A DNA stretch of 64,000 nucleotides from Nonomuraea polychroma (GTDB lineage Bacteria > Actinomycetota > Actinomycetes > Streptosporangiales > Streptosporangiaceae), in the NCBI RefSeq assembly GCF_004011505.1, contig NZ_SAUN01000001.1, positions 6,413,501 to 6,477,500 on the forward strand. Reading direction: 5' to 3'. Both the position numbers and the translations under genes were made by a program. Under the pieces are notes generated by a model. That model did no database searches and had not been told where the DNA came from. It worked only from the letters and a program-made list of their open reading frames with translations. Position 1 is the first letter of the stretch; each line of letters opens with the position of its first letter. Positions 41,991 through 50,360 of this stretch are shown here, in pieces.

Positions 41991-42250
41991 TCATGCGACC
42001 TTCAGCAGCACAGCCCACGCCTTGGAGCCGACGATGCCGTCCTCCTCGATGCTCGCAGCGTTCTGCAGGCCCTTGACGCCCGGCTCGTGGTACTCGGTGA
42101 ACACGGTGTCGTCCACCGCGTCCCTGTCGATCGCGAAGCCGCGGGCGGCGAGCAGGTAGGTGAGGGCCTTCACGCGCCAGCCCTTGTCGCCGCGGCGAAG
42201 TTCGGGCTGAGGCTCTTGCGCGCCGCACCGAGCATCCCTGCAGCCGTCAC
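41991..42250 (-). pseudogene. peptidoglycan-binding domain protein (endolysin fragment), frameshifted
   Basis: GTG at 42250 overlaps the preceding stop (GTGA) and reads VTAAGMLGAARKSLSP; near 42195 the reading shifts and continues GDKGWRVKALTYLLAARGF, DGIVGSKAWAVLLKVA. The second part is a PG_binding_1 domain: a VKALxYLLxARG helix, then the DGIVGxxxWAxLL end. Such domains target lysins to the cell wall. The catalytic domain is absent. With the holin-like gene it forms a broken lysis set. Confidence 0.6.
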
Positions 42251-42357
42251 GTGTCCCTCTCGCCGCGGTAGATGCCGTCAGCGTCGGGAGGGTCGTACAG
42301 GCTTGCCAGGATCGCCTCTTCGTCGTCCTCGGACGGGCCCCACTCGCGGGTTTCCAC
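42247..42357 (-). CDS. very small acidic protein
   Basis: A 36-codon frame from GTG 42357: REWGPSEDDEEAILASLYDP then a tail DGIYRGERDT. Its stop overlaps the start of the peptidoglycan-binding fragment by GTGA, the pattern of coupled phage genes. Tails of this sort (EDDEE...LYD) occur in small actinophage proteins. No ribosome site is obvious. Confidence 0.35.
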   Translation of the reverse strand: METREWGPSEDDEEAILASLYDPPDADGIYRGERDT

Positions 42358-42383
42358 GGCGCGGCGACACGGTTGGCCTCGGG

Positions 42384-42695
42384 TCAGCCAGGGTGGGGGC
42401 GCGAGTCGACGGCCCCCGGCCGTCCCCCCGCTCCTTGCATGAATGTCACGACGGCCAAAACGAGCGACCCCACAGCGATCAGCGCAGCTAGCGACGGCAG
42501 CAGCCAGCGGCTGCGCTCCAACACCCGCAGCCGCGCCTCGTGGTCGGTCAGATCACTGCGCATGTCGTCGTGAGCGGACGCCACCTGGTCGGCCTTGCTG
42601 CCGAGCTGGTCGACTTTGCCGCACGCGGTGCGGAGTTCGTCGTAAATCTCTCGGGCTCCGATCTGTACGCCGGCCAACGGGTTTATCTGCGTCAC
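42384..42695 (-). CDS. coiled-coil protein with C-terminal membrane segment (phage-type)
   Basis: A 103-aa protein. Residues 15-60 form an amphipathic coiled coil (IYDELRTACGKVDQLGSKAD, DLTDHEARLRVLERSRW); residues about 62-86 are one membrane segment (LLPSLAALIAVGSLVLAVVT). This small coiled-coil plus TM layout is common beside endolysin genes in actinophages. It lies directly upstream of the other lysis-like pieces on the same strand. Confidence 0.55.
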   Translation of the reverse strand: MTQINPLAGVQIGAREIYDELRTACGKVDQLGSKADQVASAHDDMRSDLTDHEARLRVLERSRWLLPSLAALIAVGSLVLAVVTFMQGAGGRPGAVDSRPHPG

Positions 42696-42779
42696 TCACG
42701 GCTCTTAGCTGGGTCATACGGCAAAGCAGCCGTGAATTGGGTCGGGGGCCCGTCCCGATTATCCGGTCCTTGCTGATCT

Positions 42780-43265
42780 GGCGGACGCGCCGTGGCCGGG
42801 CCGGGTACGGCGCCCCTGGCCCGCCGCCGTCCCAGGTGAGGAGTTCGCCCCGCCGCGGCAACGCGGCTTTTGGTCCTACCATCCCAAGCTGCATCACGTG
42901 GTGGCCTGGCTGCCGGTCCTGAACGGGTTGAAGGTGCACGGGATTCGGCACGGCCACAAGGTGTGGCACGACGAGGACGGACATCCCCATGGTGGCGACG
43001 GAGGAGCGTCTCGGGCACGAGCTCCCGGGGATCATCGACACCTACTCGCACACGTCGCTGGAGTGATCCGCCGCATCGTGGATTCCTACAGGGTCGGTGG
43101 GAGAAGTCGCTTCGGGAGCGGGCGGCGATGCATGATGGACGGTCTCCGGTGCCGCTCCCGAATGATCTCTTGGAGCCTTTCCGGAAGATCGCTCAGGAGA
43201 TCATCTCCGAATCTCTCCCAAGCGACCGTTTCGGATCTTCGACCCGACCAAAAAGGGTGGTCTGA
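42780..43265 (+). pseudogene. tyrosine integrase remnant, C-terminal half with three frame changes
   Basis: Only the C-terminal catalytic part survives. Frame one reads FWSYHPKLHHVVAWLPVLNG and then VHGIRHGHKVWHDEDG, containing the RHxxH signature. One extra base near 42982 shifts to IPMVATEERLGHELPGIIDT followed by YSHTSLE, with the LGH motif and catalytic Tyr. Two more shifts near 43062 and 43092 lead into LQGRWEKSLRERAAMHDG and the usual basic tail, ending at 43265. Five bases later comes the att repeat, the same arrangement as the integrase of element B at the other end. Confidence 0.75.
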
Positions 43266-43269
43266 CCTG

Positions 43270-43313
43270 GGTGGGCGGTACTGGGTTCGAGCCAGTGACC
43301 CCTCGCTTATAAG
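43270..43313. repeat. att core, left copy (tRNA-Val 3'-end sequence)
   Basis: 44 bp, 42 identical to 57648-57691 in direct orientation. On the minus strand it is the 3' part of a tRNA: anticodon loop remnant, T-arm with CTGG and CCAG stems, acceptor ACCGCCC. The 5' half of the tRNA is missing on the higher-coordinate side. It separates the decayed integrase from element B and is read as the left boundary of that element. Confidence 0.8.
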
Positions 43314-43391
43314 GAGCCATGATCCGCTTTGCGTGCTGCTGGCCTGGGCTTCCCCAACGTCGTCGCCACCTACTTGGAAGTGACCACCCTG

Positions 43392-43415
43392 GAGCTAATG
43401 GCACGCTAATGGCAC
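43392..43415. repeat. arm-type integrase site, left (two TAATGGCAC units)
   Basis: Two TAATGGCAC units in tandem (43397-43405 region and 43407-43415). The 24-base stretch matches 57583-57606 at 22 positions. It lies inside element B, 78 bases from its left core, as expected for an integrase or excisionase arm site. Confidence 0.6.
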
Positions 43416-43420
43416 GGCGA

Positions 43421-43792
43421 TCACGGCTCTGAGTTCTGCTTCTCAACGGACTCGGCGATCGCGCGAAGTCTCTGGATCTCGTTGAATATCTCCTCGTCGG
43501 AGAGCACTGAGATGACCGTCAACCCTTGGGGACCAGGTTCCCTGTGGAACTTGCCCAGGGTGTGGCAGAGCGCCGCACGTAGTTCGCCAAGCTCTCGTTG
43601 GATCGCGTCTCGCTGAACTCTGCGTGTCGCCAGCTCGATGCGCATGGGTGTGTGGCTTCCGGGTCCGCTTTCCTTGGTGGTGGTGACGCCTTCAACTTGG
43701 ACGTATTCATCGCCAGGGCGGACGTCGATCACTACGGGGGTGTCGTCGGGTAGACCTTCGAGGTAGTCGAGGAGCTGCCGTACGGTGAGCAT
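43421..43792 (-). CDS. DUF6225-like protein
   Basis: A 123-aa soluble protein. The N-terminus (MLTVRQLLDYLEGLPDDTPV, then VIDVRPGDEYVQVEGV) resembles DUF6225, a small actinomycete family of unknown role; the rest is a long helix (VQRDAIQRELGELRAALCHT). ATG at 43792 is preferred over an extended frame. First gene inside the left boundary of element B, so it is element cargo. Confidence 0.55.
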   Translation of the reverse strand: MLTVRQLLDYLEGLPDDTPVVIDVRPGDEYVQVEGVTTTKESGPGSHTPMRIELATRRVQRDAIQRELGELRAALCHTLGKFHREPGPQGLTVISVLSDEEIFNEIQRLRAIAESVEKQNSEP

Positions 43793-43893
43793 GACCGCAG
43801 CGTTTCTGGGATGGGCGCACCTGCGCAAGCTCCCGCCTGCCTTGACGCTCCTATGTCAAGTCCGATCAGCTTGTAGATCGTTAGGGTCGTCGT

Positions 43894-44361
43894 GTGCGTG
43901 TCCGTCAGTACGTCTACTTCGTTATGAGAAGCGACATCCTCACGGCTGAGGAGATGTCGGCTCGGATCGGCTTGGACCCGGACGAAGTCATGGTCCAAGG
44001 GAGCCGAAGCATGCAGCCGCTCCGTCCGGCCGTGCATGCCTGGAAGGTTGCGTGCCGCGATCCGGGGTTGACCGTCAATGAAATGATCTCTCGTGTGGTT
44101 GACCGGCTTGAGCCGTTCAGTGAGGCCATCGGCGGGCTTGTGGAGGAGTTGAACCGCGGTCACAGCGGTTCATGTGCCGTTTTGCAGGTCGTTCGCTACT
44201 TCGACGATGAGGAGGGTGAGGTGGAGGACCTGCGTTCGCCGGACCCGGCCTTGGAGAAGATACCGGGGCAGCATCAACTGCTGGGCTGGCACTTGGACGG
44301 CCGAGTGGTGCGGTTCTTGGTCTCGACCGGCGCCGAGCTTGATGTGGATGAATACGGCTAA
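43894..44361 (+). CDS. DUF4279 domain-containing protein
   Basis: A 155-aa protein from GTG 43894. The pattern YVYFVMRSDILTAEEMSARI, then HAWKV, then CAVLQVVRYFDDEEGEVEDL fits DUF4279, a family found near toxins and in immunity contexts. No membrane segment. Divergent from the DUF6225-like gene. A possible immunity role is only suggested by family context; no toxin gene is adjacent. Confidence 0.6.
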   Translation: MRVRQYVYFVMRSDILTAEEMSARIGLDPDEVMVQGSRSMQPLRPAVHAWKVACRDPGLTVNEMISRVVDRLEPFSEAIGGLVEELNRGHSGSCAVLQVVRYFDDEEGEVEDLRSPDPALEKIPGQHQLLGWHLDGRVVRFLVSTGAELDVDEYG

Positions 44362-44405
44362 GAGGCCCGCCAGGCAGAGATGATGCCACCGTGTGGACTG
44401 TCGCC

Positions 44406-45461
44406 TTAAGAAGCCAATCGATCGGGTGCGGCCTGGTCGTGGTCGTGGACAAGGGCGCGATAGATCACGTCGGAGAGGTGCCGTTTCAGGACACGGAAGC
44501 TGCCCTTGGTGGTGTCTCGGGTGGTTTCCTGGCGCCGTTTGAGCAGCGCTCGGGCGCCTTCGTGGCAGCGGGCCTGGGTGATGGCGATGCGGTGCAAGGT
44601 GGTGTTGAGCTGCCGGTTGCCGCCACGATTGAGCCGGTGACGGTCGTCGTTGCCGTTCCAGACGGGGATCGGGGCGGTTCCGTTGTGCCGGGCGAAGGCC
44701 GCCGAGCTGCGGAAGCGGGTGATGTCGCCGACCTCTCCCAGGAGTTTGGCGGCGGTCACCACGTTCACGCCGACGATCGCCATCAGGCGCGGAACGCGGG
44801 CCTGAACCAGTGGCTTGAGCTCCTTTTCGATCGCGTCGATCTCGATGCTGAGCGAGTCGATGAGGGCGATCTGCGCTAGCGCGACGCGGCTGACCGTGCT
44901 GGCTGGCAGGGCTTGGAGCTGCGCGGTGAGCTTGCGCCGGGTGGTGACCTGCTTGAGTTTGGTCACCGCGGCCGCCAGGTCCGGGTTGAGGTCGTGGACC
45001 AGCCACATCACGCGGTTGATCAGTCTGGTGCGCTCGGCGACGAGGGCCTCACGGTGATCGACGAGCAGGCGGATCGGCCGGGTCTGCTCATCCAGTCGCG
45101 CGGTCGGCAGGTCGGGCTCGCGCAGGGCCAGACGTGCGATGGCAAGGGCGTCGATCGGGTCGGACTTGCCGCGTTCGCGACCGCCGCGACGCTCGCCTGC
45201 GGTGCGGTTGGGCGGCACGGGGATCACGGTCTAGCCGGCGGCCAGCAGGTCGCGGACCAGGCCGCCGGCGACGTGCCGGACATCTTCCACCGCCCACACG
45301 CGCTCTTCGGGAGCGAGTTTGCGGGCCCAGACCAGGAGTTGGACGTGTCCGTGGTCGCGGGCCTGGACGGTGCGGTCGCCCTTCTTGCGGCCGACTTCAT
45401 CGACGGCGACTGCGGTGTGGGTGCGCTTGTGCGAATCGATACCGATCACCATCATGGACAT
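44406..45461 (-). pseudogene. IS110-family transposase interrupted by an in-frame TAG
   Basis: The full frame is 352 codons, from ATG 45461 (AAGGAG upstream) to 44406. The N-terminal RuvC-like DEDD domain (VIGIDSHKRTHTAVAV, VWAVEDVRHVAGGL, GKSDPIDALAIARLAL) and the C-terminal Transposase_20 domain with its serine (FRSSAAFARHNGTAPIPVWN) are both intact. A TAG at 45231-45233 stands where the family has Glu (LLAAGE-T), one base change from GAG. Without suppression only 76 residues would be made. Confidence 0.85.
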
Positions 45462-45723
45462 TGTCTCCTTCATACAAGGGGGACGACATCCGGGCTGGTC
45501 GGCGGACATATCTCAGTTGAGGGAACTGCCAGGCTCCTATCAAGTCATGCCGTCCGGCCCGGCCAATGTCGAGGACCAGGCCGCCCTGGACAGGTCAGGC
45601 ACAAGCCATACACCTTCCGGCAGATCATCCCTGAGTCACCAGGCGTCCTGGACCCGCACGAGCGGGCACTACAAGCGTGACACTGAGATCATCCCGTCTG
45701 CTGTCGACCCGCCCGAGGGGGAA

Positions 45724-45797
45724 GCAGACCAGGGCCACGGGGTCAAGGTGGAGCGCCCCACTGGACGAACGACCTTGACCCCGTGGCCCTGGTCTGC
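45724..45797. repeat. perfect 26-bp inverted repeat
   Basis: Arms 45724-45749 and 45772-45797 are exact reverse complements with a 22-base loop; outward flanks (TCGACCCG on both sides) continue the pairing imperfectly. It lies 263 bases from the IS110 start. It could be a strong terminator or a REP-like hairpin that the IS110 element targeted. Confidence 0.8.
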
Positions 45798-45883
45798 TCG
45801 GCTTGTCCCGGGTCGATGGCGGACGGGATGATCAGGCTTCCACCTCAACCACCTACGACCCCGGCGTGGCGCATGGCCATCAT

Positions 45884-45912
45884 CCCGGAGCTGGAGCGCC
45901 CCCGCCGGAGGC
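45884..45912. repeat. 29-base noncoding motif shared with element C, copy 1
   Basis: Matches 59327-59355 at 28 of 29 positions in the same orientation (core GGAGCGCCCCCGCCGGAGGC). Both copies lie outside genes, each in the left part of its AICE, so a cis-acting role such as replication or transfer is plausible. Confidence 0.6.
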
Positions 45913-46093
45913 ATGGGTTTCCTCGGCGCTGGGGGCTTAGATGACACGCCCTCGTATGCGATCATCGTGGTTATGCCATCGATCAGAAAGGGCCATGCCG
46001 CGTAGGCGCCCTTCCGAGGTCCGTACACGGGGATCGGCGTGTGGGACCCACAGAGCTGTGATCCATCATGTTCCCGGGCTTGGCCGTCGTCCC

Positions 46094-46669
46094 ATGGCCG
46101 CGGTGATCGCCCTCGAACACACCCGCATGTGGCCCGGCGCGGTGGCGGCAGCCCTGGCGGCTTGGCAAGAGGCGGCCCTGATGGGGACCGCTGACCGCGT
46201 CTTCTTCAGGTGCGAGTGCCATGAGTGCACCGGTGATGCGCCCCGCCGGCGACTTCAACAGGCTCTCATCGGCTTACCGCCGTGGGCCAGGGCGCATCTG
46301 TATGCCTTGGTCCTGCCCGTTGACCTGTATTACCTCCGCCGAACCTCACCGATGCCGCCTACGTCGCCCGATTCGGATTGGGCGCGGTGGCAACGACGTC
46401 GTTGGGTGAGGATCGGAGCGTGTAGAGGCGGAACGTGCTGGCGCGCTCAGGCGGCGCGGCAACCCCGGTCGAAGTGTTCGGTCGGTACGGCGGGCGCGGC
46501 GTGCGGTGCCCGGCCCGGTGTCCCGCCGCCGTCCGGGACCGGCCCCCAGGCCGCACGCCCGGACGGCGGGCGGGCGGAGGGCCGGGGGGTACGGCGGCGC
46601 GCCGCGCCGCCGCTTGATCCCTACAAGCGCTATTCGGCAGGGATGAAGCATAACAACGAAGTGTGGTAA
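46094..46669 (+). CDS. hypothetical protein with CECHEC motif
   Basis: Up to 191 aa from ATG 46094. The first 105 residues look real: helical start (AALAAWQEAALMGTADRVFF), a metal-binding-like CECHEC, then ALIGLPPWARAHLYALVLPV. After WVRIGA the composition becomes Arg/Gly/Pro-rich and the DNA folds into GC hairpins, so the true end may be near 46425 with the rest a read-through after a lost stop. Function unknown. Confidence 0.45.
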   Translation: MAAVIALEHTRMWPGAVAAALAAWQEAALMGTADRVFFRCECHECTGDAPRRRLQQALIGLPPWARAHLYALVLPVDLYYLRRTSPMPPTSPDSDWARWQRRRWVRIGACRGGTCWRAQAARQPRSKCSVGTAGAACGARPGVPPPSGTGPQAARPDGGRAEGRGVRRRAAPPLDPYKRYSAGMKHNNEVW

Positions 46670-46694
46670 GTCTGCTGCAGCCCCGAGGTCATCG

Positions 46695-48620
46695 GTGCAG
46701 AATCAAGTCATGCCCTTCCGAAACATGCCGACATGGCCGCAGTGCAGCTTGGACAGCTGCGAGGCTGACCAAGCAGGCCATGGTTGCGACAAATGCGTCA
46801 CACACGCGTCCAAGGAAGAATTCGAAGCCTGGCTTGCACGGATCGGCCCGGGATCGAAGATATATTTGGGAAAGACTCAATTAACCGAGAAGGTCTTAGA
46901 AAGAATCAAGGAGTCCGTGAGCGACCAGAAAGACCATCCTAATTTCGGCCACCTCTCCTTGAGGCAGGCCGAAATTGATGGACCTATAGACTTGAGGTAT
47001 TCCCGATTCGCGACGAAGCCCGACTTCTTTCGCTTGAAGACATCTTCTTATATTGATCTCGAAGGAGCAATCCTAGAGAAAGGAATTAAAGCAAGCTCCA
47101 TGGAAGCGCCGCAAGGCGTCGACTTCTATCGCGCCACACTGGGTGGAGGATTAGACCTAGAAGGTTCGAAAATTGGCGACCGACTTAGAATTGCCCGCTG
47201 CGGCACTATCAATGGATCTCTTGTATTGAGAGGCTGCGAAATAGGCGGCGAGCTTGAATGCTATGACATGACCGTGTCTGGTCCCGCATTTCTGTCGGGC
47301 ATGCTAGTCGAAGGCGATATCTCAATCCGCAATCTGTCATTTTCTGGAGATGTTCAATGCTTCTACACAGTCTCTAACCGTAGCATGGATATATCGGATT
47401 GCCGTTTTCTCGACAGGGTGGATTGCGAAGGATTGCGTGTTGCACATGACCTGATTTGGGATGGGGCGATTTTCCAGCAGAATGCAATTTTTGATAAGGC
47501 GGACATGTTCGGCTTCATAGAGGGCACAGCCATTTTTCACGGAGAGGCCAGCTTTACTCGCACAATTTTTCGATCCCCCACCACAATACGTGCCTGCGTA
47601 CGCGGAGTGGACTTGCGAGAAACAAGATTTGAGGCAGGGACTACTTTACTTCTCCGTTACGCAACCGTTGACATGTCGGGCGCAGTCCTTGCTGGCCCAA
47701 CCAATCTAGTTGCCCTTAGTCGCCCTTTTCAGGGACTCTTTAACGAGCCCCTGGAGGAGTCTGCACAGTTAGCTGGCGATCCGCGCGTGAAGCTAGTCGA
47801 TGTGAATAGCGTTGACACAAGCAGCCTGACACTAACTGATATAGACCTGACGCACTGTCGATTCGCCGGGGCTTTCAATTTGGATAAGCTTCGACTCGAA
47901 GGTGCGTGGACTTTCAACAACCCACCGAGCAAACGCATCGGGTTGACGCCATTCATCTGGACAAAACGAAAGATCATCGAAGAGGAGCGCCAGTGGCGCG
48001 CGCTTCATAGACACTCACGACCGCTAAGATCTGGATGGGGCGATCCTCCATCCCACGAGCAGGACGTTCCTGGACTCGCCGCGTTGACGACCATCTATAG
48101 ACAACTTCGCAAGGGTCGGGAAGATGCCAAAGACGAGCCAGGCGCCAACGATTTCTATTATGGCGAGATGGAGATGCGTCGCCACAGCCAAGAATGGCGA
48201 AAGGCGGAACGATGGCTACTGCAGGCCTACTGGCTCCTGTCTGGCTATGGCCTCCGCGCCTCTCGGGCTTTTGCCTGGCTCGGCATCACCATGGCCCTTA
48301 CTATTATCCTGATGATGGGATTCGGCCTTCCTCAAGACCCTATAAAACAGGAAGCAATCGGAACCATTTCCGATGCCGGAAGGAGAGTCACACTCGAGAT
48401 TGAGAAGCAAGCCCCAAAAAATCCGAGCGGAGCGAGATTTACCAGCAAACGCCTTGAGAAGGCAATAAACGTAACACTTAACTCTGCAGTATTCCGTTCC
48501 AGTGGGCAAGATCTTACAAGGGCTGGGACGTACATAGAGATGGCATCACGGATTGTCCAGCCAGCTCTTCTAGCGCTGGGAATACTGGCGATTCGTGGTC
48601 GGATCAAACGCGGAAACTAG
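46695..48620 (+). CDS. pentapeptide-repeat membrane protein, AT-rich cargo gene
   Basis: A 641-aa protein. N-terminus: Cys cluster in WPQCSLDSCEADQAGHG and CDKCVTH, possibly a zinc site, then a short helical module (FEAWLARIGPGSKIYLG). Residues about 90-400 are degenerate pentapeptide repeats (IDLRYSRF, LDLEGSKIGDRL, MDISDCRFL) forming a right-handed beta-helix. The C-terminal part has the conserved block TIYRQLRKGREDAKDEPGAN, DFYYGEMEMRR and two membrane segments (FAWLGITMALTIILMMGFGL; PALLALGILAIRG). It is far more AT-rich than its neighbours: 23 G/C among bases 47041-47100. GTG 46695 or ATG 46710 could be the start. It looks recently acquired; function unknown. Confidence 0.8.
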   Translation: MQNQVMPFRNMPTWPQCSLDSCEADQAGHGCDKCVTHASKEEFEAWLARIGPGSKIYLGKTQLTEKVLERIKESVSDQKDHPNFGHLSLRQAEIDGPIDLRYSRFATKPDFFRLKTSSYIDLEGAILEKGIKASSMEAPQGVDFYRATLGGGLDLEGSKIGDRLRIARCGTINGSLVLRGCEIGGELECYDMTVSGPAFLSGMLVEGDISIRNLSFSGDVQCFYTVSNRSMDISDCRFLDRVDCEGLRVAHDLIWDGAIFQQNAIFDKADMFGFIEGTAIFHGEASFTRTIFRSPTTIRACVRGVDLRETRFEAGTTLLLRYATVDMSGAVLAGPTNLVALSRPFQGLFNEPLEESAQLAGDPRVKLVDVNSVDTSSLTLTDIDLTHCRFAGAFNLDKLRLEGAWTFNNPPSKRIGLTPFIWTKRKIIEEERQWRALHRHSRPLRSGWGDPPSHEQDVPGLAALTTIYRQLRKGREDAKDEPGANDFYYGEMEMRRHSQEWRKAERWLLQAYWLLSGYGLRASRAFAWLGITMALTIILMMGFGLPQDPIKQEAIGTISDAGRRVTLEIEKQAPKNPSGARFTSKRLEKAINVTLNSAVFRSSGQDLTRAGTYIEMASRIVQPALLALGILAIRGRIKRGN

Positions 48621-48697
48621 CAGCGAGACGGTCGCCCGTTTGCGGGCAACTCACTTATAGATCGCCTCCGACAGCTTATTCATACGAATACATGCCG

Positions 48698-49987
48698 CTA
48701 GTCCAGCAGTTCTACATTGCGTGTCAACAGTGCACGTCTGGCCACAACCAACCGATCATGAAATTCACTTGCAAGGGCCTCTCGACGATATCGCTGCCGC
48801 AATACGCGGTCGAGATCCCCAGCTCGGTTGACGAGATCGCTGAGGGAGCGTCGGTCGATGTCAAAAGCGGCCATGCCCTCCTGCACCGCGGCGTCGAGGT
48901 CGCCCCGTCGGGCATGGACGATGCCGAGGTCTATGTGTGCGTCGGCGACTCGCATGGGAGCGTTGGAGGTGCCGTCTGGGCGGGTGTGCATTTGGATGGT
49001 TTCGCGGGCGTGTTCTTCGGCGCGGTCATCATCAGCGAGCCAGGTGTAGCAGGTGGCGGCGTAGAAGACCCATTTGGCGTGGTCGAAGACGAAGTGGTGG
49101 TCTTGGTGGTCGGGTATGGGCAGGCTGCCGAGTACTTCAGCTCCGCGGGTCAGGGCTCGGTCGGCTTCGCGGCGGTCTCCGATGCGGGCAAGGCCGCGGG
49201 CTTCTTGGAGAGTGAGTTGGACCATGGCGCTGCTGGTACCGGCCACGGCTTGGCCCATGCGGGCGGCGGTGACGACGTCTTCGTAGCGGCCTTCGACGAG
49301 GGCGAACCAGGCTGACATCTCGTGTGCCCAGCCCATGAGTTCGCCGTGTCCGACCTGGCGGCCCATCTCGAATGCGGCGCGTCGGGCTGTTTCGGCTTCT
49401 TCCCTTTCGCCCAGGTCGTAGTGGACGCAGCCCAGCAGGGCAGTGAGCCAACCGGTGATCACGAGCAGTTCGCGGTGCTGGTCCAAGGTGAGGCGTCCGG
49501 CAAGCAGGTGGTTGATCTGGGCGAGACGTTTTTGCGTGCGGTCTCGTAGCGTGCCTGCGAGGACGACGGGGTAGGCGCGGCACAGGAGATCGACGGCCTC
49601 GGCGAGGGCCTCCAGGGTTCCCGCGCCAACATCCGATGCCTGGAGTTGCTGGGCGAGTTCCATGGTCCCGTACAGGTCGGCCTCGGCTCGGAGGGCGTCG
49701 GCGGGGATCACGCGGGCCTCGATGAGGCCGCTGCCAGTGTGCTTGTTCTGGGAGAACCCGAGCATTTCCGGCTCCATGCCGGTCAGTTGGGTGAGCGCCA
49801 GCCGGTACGGCGTGCGTGGCCATCGGACCTCGCCGGCCTCCCAGCGACGGACCCGTTCCTCGTCACACGTCAGGCATTCGGCGATGCCTACCGGGGTGGC
49901 GTTGATGCGATCGGCCATTTCCGCACGCGTCAGCCTGTTTTCGTTGCGCCAGGCGCGGAGGCGAACGTTTGGGATGTAGTCGGGCAT
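48698..49987 (-). CDS. XRE-family regulator with TPR-like C-terminal domain
   Basis: A 429-aa protein. HTH at residues about 10-70 (RLTRAEMADRINATPVGI, RVRRWEAGEVRWPRTPYR); the remaining 350 residues are helical TPR-like repeats (GCVHYDLGEREEAETARRAA, WLADDDRAEEHARETIQM). This layout is common in actinomycetes, sometimes for peptide-responsive regulators. GAGGAAG precedes the ATG. Convergent with the pentapeptide gene, 77 bases apart, inside element B. Confidence 0.78.
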   Translation of the reverse strand: MPDYIPNVRLRAWRNENRLTRAEMADRINATPVGIAECLTCDEERVRRWEAGEVRWPRTPYRLALTQLTGMEPEMLGFSQNKHTGSGLIEARVIPADALRAEADLYGTMELAQQLQASDVGAGTLEALAEAVDLLCRAYPVVLAGTLRDRTQKRLAQINHLLAGRLTLDQHRELLVITGWLTALLGCVHYDLGEREEAETARRAAFEMGRQVGHGELMGWAHEMSAWFALVEGRYEDVVTAARMGQAVAGTSSAMVQLTLQEARGLARIGDRREADRALTRGAEVLGSLPIPDHQDHHFVFDHAKWVFYAATCYTWLADDDRAEEHARETIQMHTRPDGTSNAPMRVADAHIDLGIVHARRGDLDAAVQEGMAAFDIDRRSLSDLVNRAGDLDRVLRQRYRREALASEFHDRLVVARRALLTRNVELLD

Positions 49988-50129
49988 CTTCGGGTCTTCC
50001 TCCCGGCTGGGGGCTCGAAAGGGGAAATGAGTGGGCCGTTCAGGGGTCCTGCTCAGACTCGGTTGCCGGTGGACTTGTCATCAATCAACCACGGTACGTC
50101 ACGCGGCCTCCCGCCACAGGGAACACCGG

Positions 50130-50360
50130 ATGAACGAGGAGATGGCGACGGTGAGCCGGCCAGACGAGACAAGCAAGACGTCGCCGTGCCCCGGCTGCCG
50201 GGGACGCGGGATCAAGCTGCGCGACTCGCGCCGTGCGCTCCTCATCGGCGACAGCGACACAGATCAGACCCCTAGTGAGGAGCGGGAATGTCTCGACTGC
50301 CTCGGAGGCGGCCAGGCCGAAGGGAACGGGAAACGAACTCGATCATGCAAGCGGCGCTGA
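50130..50360 (+). CDS. small zinc-binding protein of the AICE
   Basis: A 76-aa protein with a DnaJ-like half zinc finger: CPGCRGRGIKL and CLDCLGGG, two CxxCxGxG units. ATG at 50130 has no strong ribosome site. It overlaps the next gene by 16 bases. Such small CxxC proteins are frequent before the GntR gene in AICEs. Confidence 0.6.
   Translation: MNEEMATVSRPDETSKTSPCPGCRGRGIKLRDSRRALLIGDSDTDQTPSEERECLDCLGGGQAEGNGKRTRSCKRR

Noticed and set aside
44406..45461. Programmed TAG read-through or recoding in the IS110 transposase
   Set aside because: IS110 elements are not known to use it, and the family has Glu at that place; a point mutation is simpler.
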